In this document: positions 10,836 through 21,374 of the stretch, one piece after another
Layout: the number at the start of each line of letters is the position of its first letter
Position numbering within the stretch: position 1 is the stretch's first letter
Source of the DNA: Thalassia testudinum
Taxonomy: Eukaryota; Streptophyta; Magnoliopsida; Alismatales; Hydrocharitaceae
Reading direction: 5' to 3'
Length of the DNA stretch: 64,000 nt
Assembly: GCA_037157565.1 (NCBI GenBank)
Contig: JAZHRO010000039.1
Span: forward strand, 43,710,001-43,774,000
Notes under the pieces: model-generated
Told to the model about the DNA's origin: nothing
The model's input: only the letters and a program-made list of their open reading frames with translations
Database searches by the model: none
Translations under genes and position numbers: made by a program

Positions 10836-13532
10836 TGTTTGTCGCGCTTGATCGGGTTTTAAAGAATAACACGTTGTAATATAGCCGAAAAAGCGTTCAA
10901 AAAAAATAAAGAATTTTTTACTCGAAAATTGAAGTATCCGAAGTCGAACACAGGGAGCAATCTCAGTACTTTTAGAAACTAGAGAATATAACTTTTAAAT
11001 GAAAGACAATTGATTCAAAGAGAGATTTATAAAAAGTTGCTAAAAAATAACAGGATTGGACGTCTGATTTCTATATCAGACGTCTTAAATGTAGCTATTC
11101 TTCTTCCTGTTTTGATTCTGTTTTGGCCTTCTCTGTAGTCTTCCTCCTTACTTCTCTCTTCTGCCTTCTTCTGCGTAGGCTCTTCTTTTCTTTTCTTTTG
11201 ATCTTCTTCTTCCTGCCTTTTCTTCTTTTCTCTTCTGTCTTCTTCTTCTTTGGATTCTCTTCTCTTCTGCGAAGGCTTTTTCTTCCTTGGTCTTTCTGCC
11301 TTGCCTTTTTTTCTTTTTTCTTCTTTCTGCCTTGCTCAGCCTTTTCTTTAGAGCTTCTTCTTCTTCTCTTCTCCTTCCTGCGGCTGAGCTTCTTCTCTTC
11401 AGTTCTTGGCCTGCTTGCACACAACACAACAAAACCTACCCCCTCCCTCTACCCGCACGTCTCTCTCCATCTCGGAAAATCACTCACAGGACGCTCTCCT
11501 AGAGCCGCGGGTAATCGGGTGGGTTTCGTATCCGGGACCAGGCGCACCGGCGTGAGGGTGATGTGCGAGGTGTGCTCAGATAGGGTCGGGTTGGATCCCG
11601 CCAGATCCGCGAGGTGAAACTGCGAACGAGGCGAGCGTTAGGTGAGGGACCTCACCCCTGTGCGTTCGGAGGCGATAAGAGGATAACACAAATTCAATTT
11701 AAACCGTACCTGCACCTCGTAGATTGCCGATGTGGGACTATTAGTCCCACCCTGCTCTCGCGCATGCCCGCAGGACGATTCTTCATGCTCTGCTCAGCCG
11801 CAGCCTCAACTCTCTTCACTGGCTAACTGGCTGCCTGCATGCAACTTACTCCAATCTGCAGCAGCTGAAGCCACGGAGCCTGGAGCGTGCTTCGAAGCTG
11901 CCTCAACCGTCGTCAATGGCGGTTGGGGCTTGAAAACTGTCAGACACAAAACAAGCCTCTCGGCTTAATCAGATCACCGGGGGACCTTCGCCGTGGCACT
12001 GCGAAGGTGGTGCAAGGTGCAGCAGGTCGTGGGACGGCCTAGGCGTGCGTGCCTAGGTCGTCCTGTGACCGGAGGTGTGGGTGTGTTCGGGGGGGCGTTG
12101 AGGGGGTGTAGAGCGGCAGTGGGTGGGCAGAGGATGTTCCTTGTGGTGAGGCGGAGCCTCTGAGTTTGTCGGCAAGTAGTGCGAAAGTGTGGAGCGACGG
12201 GAGCGATTCGTCAGAGATTGGCCGGAGGGATGGAAGATGGCGGAGGTCAGGCGTGGTCGAGGGGTAATTAAATGAAATGCAACGGGGAAAAGAGAGAGAG
12301 GAAGATGGGGAATGTATCTGGACTGTTGTGGGAGAGGAGGCAGCGGAGTGGACGGCTCGTAGCTGCCGTCGTCGGAGAAGAAGCACCCTGAGGGAGGGAG
12401 CGACGACGAGGAAGAGGTCGGGGGAACGCGAAGTAGACTCTGCTGCTGGTATGGCAGCAGAGCGACGAGAAGGAGGGGAGGAGGTTGCCGGTGCTTGCGG
12501 GTTCCTTGGCCGGAGATAGAAGAGAAGAAAATTTGGGAGAATCTTCGCTAAGACAAGTCTGAAATTGAGCGGCCGGACTTGGGGATTCTTTTATGGGTGC
12601 TGGCCGAACTTTCTAGTGCGTGGAGGGCGCGCAATCATCTCCGACGGCTCGCCGGAGAAGGAAAGTGGGTGGATACCCAAATCCCTCGTGCATTCGCACG
12701 AGAGATTGGGATCAAATCAGAGATCGTGATAGGCCTCAGATGGAAGGGAATTCCTCAGAGAATCTCCCTTCCATTTCTGGGAGGGGATCTCTGAGGAATT
12801 AGAGAGTATTCCCTCTCTAATCCTCGTCGGAGTAGGATTCTGCCCCAACAATGGTGGAAGGACTTGATTGCAAAGGTGGCAAGGAAATTAGGGGGTCCTC
12901 TGCAATGATTTTCAAAAGATAGGGACCAAATTGTGATTTAGGTGTACTAAATTGCAAAGTAGGTCAAGATGACCTCCCCTTAGGTCTAAATTTTGGTACA
13001 AACCTAATTTGGACCTAAGGAATCCAATGGTGAAGTTGGATTTTAGGTTTGACCACGTTTGACTAGATGTTTTGCGTAAAAACCCAAATTAGGTCAATTA
13101 ATGGGCTAAGACCCTAATCTAGGTCAAACTGGGTTCCAAAGGTCAAATTAAGTGTTCTAAGCCCTAGGGGATATTTTTCCATGATTTTTAGAGGGTTTAC
13201 TTGATTTTTATCCTGACCGGAACCTTGTTGATTTAAGCGGGTCTGTTTTAGGGTTATCAAATATCATTTAATTCCTGGGTTGCACATAAACCCATTTCTG
13301 ATTGACTCAACCCACTTTTTATCTTATTTAGACCATTTGACCTATGTTTTGCCTCTGAGAAATCCCGTTTATGTACTGCAATGGTAAAATTACAGTTTTA
13401 ACCTTTATTTCATGTTTTCTTCCTAGAACACTTATTCCTTCATTTAGGCCTTCTTCTAGGTTATGTAGGAGCTTTTATCTTCTTTATTGGGTCAAAATGA
13501 GCTAGTTATGGCTCATGATGAGGCTCTCATCA
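10836..13532 (-). repeat. 5' LTR of the Athila-like element (2697 bp)
   Basis: Complete LTR with TG at 10836 and CA at 13531-13532. It carries the same hairpins and purine tract as the 3' copy (hairpins at 11059-11084, 11732-11750 and 12033-12062). The stem at about 11987-12008 has lost one pair relative to the left LTR. Confidence 0.93.
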
Positions 13533-14466
13533 CGACCAGTGTACACCTGCCGCCAGATCCTTCCAATGTGTGCCCGACCCCCTTAGAGGGTGAGAACACC
13601 ACGTAAAGGCACAGTGACTTGATGCAAACCTCTTAGGGTCGAATCGAAGCAACATGAGATGCCCATGTAAAGAAAGGAAAGGGGATCCAAGTCAACGCAA
13701 TCCAGCAAGGGCTAACTCGGCTGATCTGCAGAGCAACCTCGGGATCATTGCTAGACCCTTCGGTCGCGGCATTCCCCTCCTCTTCTCCCCCCATGATGCA
13801 ACCAAGGTCATTGGGGCTAGGGGGGATCTCAACCCCTCCAATGGTTCGGAGGTGACTACCCCTCGGAGGGCCCAACGCACCCAAGAGTAGCCTTGTATGG
13901 CTGTCAGGGACCATGGCATCCCTTTGAGTCCTCGTAATAGCGGAGTTGCCCCTTGGGGCTAGCTGGAGTTGGATAACCCCATGCGGGTACTCCCCGCTGT
14001 GTAGGAAGAAATCTTGTAATCACCAAACTTGGCCTTTAAGGCCTCCACCCTTCCACAACGGTAATAAGAGGCCCGACCTACCCTACCAAGGGCAAAATCT
14101 TATCCCTCGCGATGGTCGGCCATCGTTCGCAAAGGGTGACGATCTCCCCACGCCCTCGCCTAGCAACTCGCTTTAGGGAAATGGTAGGGACCAGACATCG
14201 ACCTGGCAAGCCACCTCTTAAGGTCGACGTGAACTCAGACGGGTGCACTTGACGTTCCTTGTATTGTTGCCCCTTCAGGCCGTCAAGCCACCTCTTAAGG
14301 TCAGCGCGAAATCTGACGGATGCACCCGATGTTCCTTGTATTGCCCCCTTTTTAGGCCAGCAAGCCACCTCTTAAGGTCGATGAGAACTCGGACAGACAC
14401 GTTCAACGTTCCTTATATTGCCACCTCTTCAGGTCGGCGCGAACTCAGAAGGATGCGTCCGACGAT
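13533..14466. other. Anonymous background sequence, left part
   Basis: Sits between the Athila-like element and the CACTA element. There is no convincing gene: short overlapping frames on both strands lack recognisable domains. The end of this stretch is the 77-bp tandem repeat, which resumes at 43524 on the other side of the CACTA element. Confidence 0.6.
14208..14464. repeat. 77-bp tandem repeat, left block
   Basis: Units start with AAGCCACCTCTTAAGG at 14208, 14285 and 14362, exactly 77 bp apart. A shortened unit runs into the CACTA element. The array continues at 43555. Confidence 0.9.
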
Positions 14467-15010
14467 CACTACTAGAAAAATGGGATATGCTGTTGATTTT
14501 AGAAAGTGACAACAAAAATATTTTTACCGTTGCTTATTAAAATAAGCGACAGTGAAGGCGTGTGCTCAGCTTACCATCAATTGAAAAAAAGCGATGGGTG
14601 CATGGTGGTCAGCAATATTTATCGTCGGTTGATCAAGCGGTGACAAATATATTTTTGCCATCGATTAGTGTACGAAGCGACGGCTAAAAGATGGTTAAAA
14701 TTGGCACCTAAAATTTGGGCTGGTTTAGTGGTTTAATTTTGACTTCTGCCATAGACGAAGCGACGATGAAAAGTAGGTTAAAATTAGCATCCAAAATTTG
14801 GGCACGATCGAGGAGGGATTTAATTCATCCTTTATCATTGGTTTGTGAGAGAATTGACAAGAAATATTGTGAAGTGACATTCACCGTTACTTATTGATTA
14901 AACCGACAGTGGATCTCGCTTCATCTATCACTCGCGGTGCACATTTATCGTCGCTTCCTCATTAAAGTGACGGTATATGTGCCTAAATCTATCACCGTGT
15001 AGTGCCCCCC
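14467..15010 (+). repeat. CACTA 5' terminus and subterminal repeats
   Basis: The terminal CACTAC is followed by about 500 bp of scattered repeats such as AAAATAAGCGACAG, AAGCGACGG and their complements. Subterminal repeats of this kind bind the tnpA-type protein in En/Spm. Confidence 0.8.
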
Positions 15011-15039
15011 ATCAGTACTGTTCATCTTCCCTACAAAAC

Positions 15040-15576
15040 CCGAACCCTCCTCGCCGCCCCTCCTCCTCCTCCTCTTCTTCCTCCCCCTTGTCCTCCTCCT
15101 CCTCTTCGCGTGTCGCCGCTCCACCTCGCTGGTTGTCCTCTCCTCCTGCCCTTCCTCCTCCTCCTCCTCCCTTTCCCTGACACCCTCCTCCTCATCCTCC
15201 GACGACCTCCTGATCCTCCTCCCTATCCCCGTGCTCCTCCTCCTTGCCCTCCTCGAAGCCCTCCTCCTCCCCGATGGCCTCCTCCTCCTCCTCCTTCTAT
15301 TGCCGACCCCCTCGTCCTCCCCATCCTATCGCCGCACTCCTCCTCCTTCTCTTAATGTCGACCTCCTCCTCTGCCTTCTCATCCAACTACCCCCTCCTTA
15401 TCCTCCTTCTCCTATGGCTGCTGCTGCCCCCTTCCTCCTCCTCCTTCTCTTACTGCTGCTTATGCAGCTGCCCTTTCTCCCCCTCTTCCTCTTGTCCTCC
15501 TCCTCATCCCCCTCCTGTCGCCCTCCTCTTCCTCCTATTGCCGTTGCTATCGCCGTCTCTATTCTATAAGTTGTAA
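15040..15576. repeat. CCT-rich low-complexity tract
   Basis: About 500 bp of imperfect CCTCCT/CTTCCT repeats. All three plus-strand frames are open only because the tract lacks stop triplets; the Pro/Leu/Ser-rich translations are not supported as proteins. It may be the untranslated first exon of the CACTA transcript. Confidence 0.75.
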
Positions 15577-15589
15577 ATTTTTGAATAGC

Positions 15590-16740
15590 ATGATAATATG
15601 TTATTTAATTAATTGTGTTTATGAAATTACAGGTTATCAGTGACAGTCATTCTTGGAAGCTGTAGTAGTTCGAGGTATAATTTTAATGTTTTTAATATAT
15701 TGTAATAATATTTTAGGCTTTTGTTAGATGTGGGGTGTGCCCACATATTGTTGTCAATTTCATTGAATGGATGTAGGGTGTGCCTGCTTGTATGATTTAT
15801 TGTAAATGTGGGGTGTGCCCACTTGTTTGATTGTGATGAAATTTAATGTGGTGTGTGCCCACTTTTATGATGCATGAGTATTATTTTACTATGCAGGTTT
15901 ATAGAAAACTTCAAAATATAAGAGGAAATTCTGTCAAATTTTTTTGAAAATTGTTTTAATTTTTAGTAGGGTTTGAGGTTTTAGGGTTTAGAATTTAGGT
16001 AGTGAACTTGGAACATTGCATTCCAGTGATCAATCTCTCTTCTTTTTGAGTTTAATGATTTCGTAAGATCGTAGAAGGTCTATCTAGGTCATTAATTTGA
16101 TTGGAACTATTGAGGATCTATAAGTCAATTTTTAGTTCAGTGCTGATCAACTCGAAACTACAATGAAGCTTGGAGCTTCTGATCTCACTTCTGATGGACG
16201 TGTAATGTTCTTTAAGATGAAAGAAATCTGTTAGAATAGATTATATGAGGTTCTGAAGTTGCTTATCTCTGTTTCCAATTTATGTTCACATACATTAACA
16301 CAAACACTTCACATTCATAACACCACGCTACTATCTTCACTTCTACAACCATACACATACATGCCCACTCATACTACCACCATCTACTCACTGAACACCA
16401 CAATCTTCACATCTACACCCCTGACCTCACTTAAACCCACGGCCACATACCATATTATCAACACCACCATCAAACCACCTCCACATTTCCATTGTCGCCC
16501 ACCTTAGCCACCCAATACCCCCATAACACTTCTGATCACCACCAATATCAACGGCCAGCCCTACTTTACACTCCCTAATCCACACCAATACCCACGCCAC
16601 CTCATATCCCATGTCATAAACCCAAGTACCCTTTGTCCCAATCCCAACACCTTTTCCTAACCACGCCCACCAGCATTTCCCAACAAACACCTTGTCTTAA
16701 ACACATACACACCCACCTAATCATTCCTCTAGGTTCCATT
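15590..16740 (+). other. CACTA 5' region, first copy, then AC-rich sequence
   Basis: 15624-15722, with AAATTACAGGTTATCAGTG, is repeated at about 17440-17545. A later piece (about 15880-15950, with ATGCAGGTTTATAGA) is repeated at 38340-38400 next to the tnpA-like gene. Four imperfect copies of AATGTGGGGTGTGCCCAC lie between 15728 and 15870. From 16259 to 16740 the sequence is AC-rich with no recognised gene. Confidence 0.55.
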
Positions 16741-17040
16741 CACTACTAGAAAAATGGCTAGGGTTGGATGATGTTTGGTTTGTGTCAGGTTGGGTTTAAT
16801 ATATGTTGTTTAGGTTTGGTATTAGGTTGTGTATAGGGTGCTTGGGCTAGGGTTTGAATGGTTGGTTTGGGTTAGGGTTTAGGGTTTGGATGGTTGGTTT
16901 GGGTTAGGGTTTAGGATTTGACTTGGGCTATGGTTTGGATGTTTGGTTTGGGTTAGGGTTTAGGGTTCGGGTCGTGCTAGGTTTAATTTAAGGTGGTTAT
17001 GTTGTGTTAGGGTCTAGGAATATGGTTGTGTTGGGTTGGT
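16741..17040 (+). repeat. Second internal CACTA-type terminus with TTTAGGG-like repeats
   Basis: 16741-16757 repeats the first 17 nt of the element exactly (CACTACTAGAAAAATGG). About 280 bp of degenerate GGGTTAGGGTTTAGGGTTTGG follow. No matching second 3' terminus was found. Confidence 0.65.
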
Positions 17041-17823
17041 TTAAGTTGTGCTACGGTGGATAAATTATTCTTAAATTATTCTTAAATTATCCTTTTGTCT
17101 TCCATTTAAGCATGGCCTTCATGGTCTGACTCCCAAGTTGCAGGTCTAGAAATGAGGGGAACAGCTTGCAACCTAATTACAAGTATGATTCTTAGGAAGA
17201 AAATTGACTGGAGCCCTTCTTTATTGAGCTCTATCAGGTTTGTGGATAGGGAAAGGTTTGCTCAAAAGAACAAATAATCATACATAGGATAAGGATTTGG
17301 TGATTCGATTTCACCTAGAATGGATGTGCATTTGGGGAGAATATATGATCATCTGTAAATTTTTAACAAGTCCTTAGAATGAGAATATATTTGTTATAAC
17401 ATTTAAGATTATAATATGTTTTTAATTAATTTTGCTTTTGAAATTACAGGTTATCAGTGTCGAGTAAAATTGGAGGCTTGACTAGTTGGAGGTATATATA
17501 TATTTAATATTTTTAATTTAATTGAATAATATTTTAGTTTTTGGGTGAATTTTTTAATGTTCAAATTAGTTATTGTTTAGATACACACACTTGCTAAAGA
17601 AGATATATGCACGCGAAGCCAAACATTAGGTATTCTAACCCATTGGGTAAAAGTCCTCCTAGTCAAATTGTGTCCAAATTACTCCCCTATCGAGACTTAT
17701 GATCATGTTATACGGACAATGCAAGAAGTGTATGTATACCTCATTTACATGCATGATGTGTTGCCTTTGTAGCATGCCATAGGACTCGATCGACTTTAGT
17801 TCGGTGAAGTACCAAATTAAAGA

Positions 17824-18096
17824 AGGTCCTTAAAGATTTGATCACAACTTAGTTTTGTTCGTTACATGTAACCTTGTGCGGTGAAATTTGGGTTTCTTCT
17901 TCCTACTCTTCTCTGGTATACCAACTAATTCTATTTAGTTTCTTGCGGTGCCCTTAATTGGGTGTTAAAGGAAATCTAGCTAAGGTTAGTATTGGGGGGT
18001 ATACTGGAGAAGTGTGGGGAGACACTGCCGAAATTTCACTGCGCTAAGGTTACATTTAATGAGCAAACCTAAGTTGTGATCAAATCTTTAAGGATG
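17824..18096. repeat. Imperfect foldback with arms of at least 60 bp
   Basis: The left arm (17824-17885, containing TTAAAGATTTGATCACAACTTAG) is matched in inverted orientation by the right arm (about 18035-18096). Weaker pairing appears to continue inward through GGTATACC- and GTATACT-like sequences. It lies just upstream of the TNP2-like start and could be an inserted MITE or part of the CACTA leader. Confidence 0.7.
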
Positions 18097-18188
18097 GGCT
18101 ATAAAGTGAAAATCTTAATCAAGATACACATTATCCAGTCATTTCCCTTCCTAAGAAGTGATTTGTTTACATTATATTTTAGGTTATA

Positions 18189-21100
18189 ATGGATAAATCT
18201 TGGATTGGATTGCGGGGTTCAGATTACACCAGATATAAGGATGGAGTAATTTCACTCCTGGATTGAGCCTTTGATGACGATAGGAAGATATTTAGGCGAG
18301 GAGGTTAACTTGATAATATCTTCTGCCCATGCAGAAGATGTTTCAATGGTTCTTTTCATGATCGTAATATTGTGCTCGAGCACTTGATTCGTAATGGGTG
18401 GTGGCAGTATTACACTACTTGGGTAGCTCATGGAGAAGAGTTGACTGGGAAAGTCAGAAAGTCATAAATAATAAGAACATTGTTGACGAAGTGATTGACG
18501 AGGAAATTACTGATAGTGGAGGTGAAGAAATACAAGAAATGTTCAACAAGATGAGAGCAGGAGATGATATAAATACAGATGAGGAAGTTGCATTCAGTTG
18601 TGATTTGTTCTATAATGTTGTTAAGGCAGCTGAGGATCCTATTGCTCCTGGTGTTACGAAAATGTCAAAGTTGTCATTTTTATTGAAGATGTTTCAACTG
18701 AAGGTTATGAATAGAGCTGGTGCTGAATTCATGTAAGAAATATTTCAGTTTATTGCTGAGCTGTTGAATAACTCTAATGGTTTTTCGGCTTCATGGTATG
18801 AGGCAAGGAAACAGATTCGTAAGTTTGGTTTGGACTATCAGAAGATTGATGTATGTCCGAATGATTGTATTCTTTTCATAAATGAATTCACAAACTTGAG
18901 TAAGTGTCTCTAATGTGGACTTGAGAGATATAAGGAAGGTAAAAATGAAAGTAAGAGGAAACAACCTTAGAAGATTCTTCGTTACTTTCCACTGACACTT
19001 AGGCTTCAACGCATTTTTATATCAGCTAAAACTGCACGGTGGATGACATGGCACCAAGATTGTAAATCTCAAGATGGAAGAATACGTCATCCTACTGATT
19101 TAGAGGAGTGTAAGAGATTTGATGAAAGAAATAATTCATTTGCTTTAGAAGCAAGGAACGTGCGGTTGGGTCTTTCAAGTGATGGATTCAATCCATTTAA
19201 GAGTATGTACCCGTCGTACTCTATATGGCCAGTGGTAATGGTCACGTATAACTTAACTCTCTTCTTGTGTAACCCTATTAATCCTCGGTCCAAAACAACT
19301 AGGAAATGTAATAGATGTTTATCTCCAACCATTAATCGATGAACTAAAATAGTTGTGGTACACCGGTGTGAAGACGTATGATGCAAAAAAGAAAGAATTT
19401 TACAATATGCCTGTAGCATTATTGTGGATCATAAACGACTTCCCGGTGTATGCAAATTTGTCAGGTTGGAGTACTAAAGGAAAGATTGCTTGCTCAGTCT
19501 ATATGAAAGACACTCATCACCTACGACTGCCGGAAAGTAAGAAATTTTGTACTTAGGACATTGCAGATTTCTCCCTTTTGAACATAGATGGCGAACGTCA
19601 TAGTTTAGGAGTAAATTTGATGGCAGGACGTGTTGGTATTCAAAGAAAAATCCAAAAAATAAACTTAGTATAGATTCTATCAGGTTGCTAGGTCAGGTTA
19701 TATTGGAGAGATTACAAGAAATGGGTGAGATACGGTTGGGTCGACCATTCAAATAAGACTAAACGGCCTCGAGGAATTTTGGATTTCGAAAGAAAAGCAT
19801 TTTCTTTATGGAGTTGCTGTACTGGAAAGATCTTACAATACATCATAATTTAGATGTTATGCACATCGAAAGGAATGTGATGGATAACATCTTAGACGTA
19901 TTAAATTTGACCGATGATCCAAAGGACACAGTGAAAACAGGAAAAGACATGAAGAGTTTGAGGATACGTTTGGAGCTGCATATTCATGAGGATGTTGGTT
20001 ACTTCCCACCTACTATTTACAGCTTGAATTAGGACTATAAGAGTAGACTGTTCTCCTTCTTAAAGGAAATTCAGGTGCTAGATGGGTTTTCCTCGCAGCT
20101 TTATCCTTGTGTGAATGAAGTGCAAAAAAAAATATCTGATTTGAAAAGACATGACTCCTATGTTTATATGCAAGTATCGTTTCCACTGGCGATATGGGGG
20201 ATACTACCAGAGCCAGTTGTTGATTCATTCACAGAGATGAGCAAGTTTTTCAAAACTATTTGTTCGAAGATGCTACAAATTGATACATTGGATCACTGGG
20301 ATAAACAAATAGTCATTACTCTCTGTAAGATAAAATAGATTCTTCCCTAGCCTTCTTCGATGTAATGGTTCATCTCATGCTGCATCTTGCAAATGAAGCG
20401 AGAATCGGTAAACCTATATAATTCAGATGGATGTATCCTATAGAGCGATTTTCGAAAAAGCTTAAATATTATGTTTTGAACAAGGTAAAGCCGGAATGAT
20501 CAATTGTAGAAGGCTATCTCGTGGAGTGTATAAATTTTACCTCCATATACATGAATGAAATAGACAACTGCTTTAATAAACTTCAAAGGAACTATGAGGG
20601 GGAATACAATGACAGTGATGAAGAATATTTGTCAATTTTTGATATTAGAGCAAGTTCAATTCTTCATACAGAGTACAAGGCTATGTCAGATAATGATAGA
20701 CGTTTCACACATCTATATATTTTAAAACAAATTCCTGAAATCGATCCATTTTACGAGGAATTTGAACGATTACTTCTTTCAAGGACAGTCGAATTTGGCT
20801 TCTTAGATTGGTTTAAAGAATGATATAATCAATTGAAAGAGGATAAAGATCCACAATGGGTACCAGATTTTGATGTAATTGTCGATTTACCATTACATTA
20901 TGCACATTAGCACTCTGGGTATATAATAAATGGGTTCAGATTTAGAATAAAAGAAATTGATGATAGAAAGGTTACACAACATGCCGGAGTTGTTGATTCA
21001 GATCTTTCCACCGGTCCAGATGGATACTATGGTGAAATCAAAGAAATTATGGATTCAGCTCCAGATATGATCGCAGAGTTGTCCTATTTAAATGTCATTG

Positions 21101-21310
21101 GTTTGATATTTTTAAAGAGGGCATTGGTTTCAAAATTGATAAGAAACACAATTTCTTGAGTTTAAATCCTAATCATCAAATTCTTCAGTTTGATGAATCA
21201 TTCACATTGGCATGTCAAGCGATACAAGTTTTCTATGTCCCCGATAATTGCCAAAGGGGATGAGTTATACTAATAAGAACAGTATCACGTAATCATTTTG
21301 ACGCACAGTC
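18189..21310 (+). pseudogene. TNP2-like CACTA transposase (tnpD type), degenerate
   Basis: This gene would encode the transposase that cuts the element ends. The start ATG at 18189 opens MDKSWIGLRGSDYTRYKDG, the usual N-terminus of the Transpos_assoc domain, followed by FCPCRRC and LEHLIRNGW near 18320-18400. The central part carries DVCPNDCILF (near 18850), ILRYFPLTLRLQRIF, ARWMTWH and RNVRLGLSSDGFNPFKSMYP (near 19150-19210), then LLWIINDFPVYANLSGWSTKG (near 19420-19480). A later block, LDVMHIERNVMDNILD (near 19850), and a C-terminal remnant, FTLACQAIQVFYVPDN (near 21200-21250), complete the order of the family. Many stops and frame changes make it non-functional. Confidence 0.9.
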
Positions 21311-21374
21311 TGAAACATGCTAATAATTAACGGAAGGTCATATAGATTCAAATGCAGTAGATATGGGCATCTAT

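Larger units (their letters stand above)
1..13532 (-). mobile_element. Athila-like Ty3/gypsy LTR retrotransposon, nearly complete
   Basis: Two direct repeats of about 2.7 kb (1-2666 and 10836-13532) flank an internal region read on the minus strand in the order primer-binding site, leader, gag, protease, reverse transcriptase, RNase H, integrase, 3' noncoding region, polypurine tract. Position 1 matches 10890 of the other repeat, so about 54 bp of the 3' LTR lie outside the window. The reverse transcriptase (FMDDFSVFGESFDDCLQHL), the protease DLGAS and the pol wording are of the Athila type. Several in-frame stops and frameshifts make it non-functional. No envelope-like frame is present between integrase and the 3' LTR. 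The target duplication cannot be checked because the left flank is missing; CGACC follows the right end. Confidence 0.93.

Noticed and set aside
15002..15576. Pro/Leu/Ser-rich frames of about 110 codons
   Set aside because: They come from a CCT-rich simple repeat open in all frames.
16741..17040. A true interstitial telomere
   Set aside because: The repeats are too degenerate and directly follow a transposon terminus.
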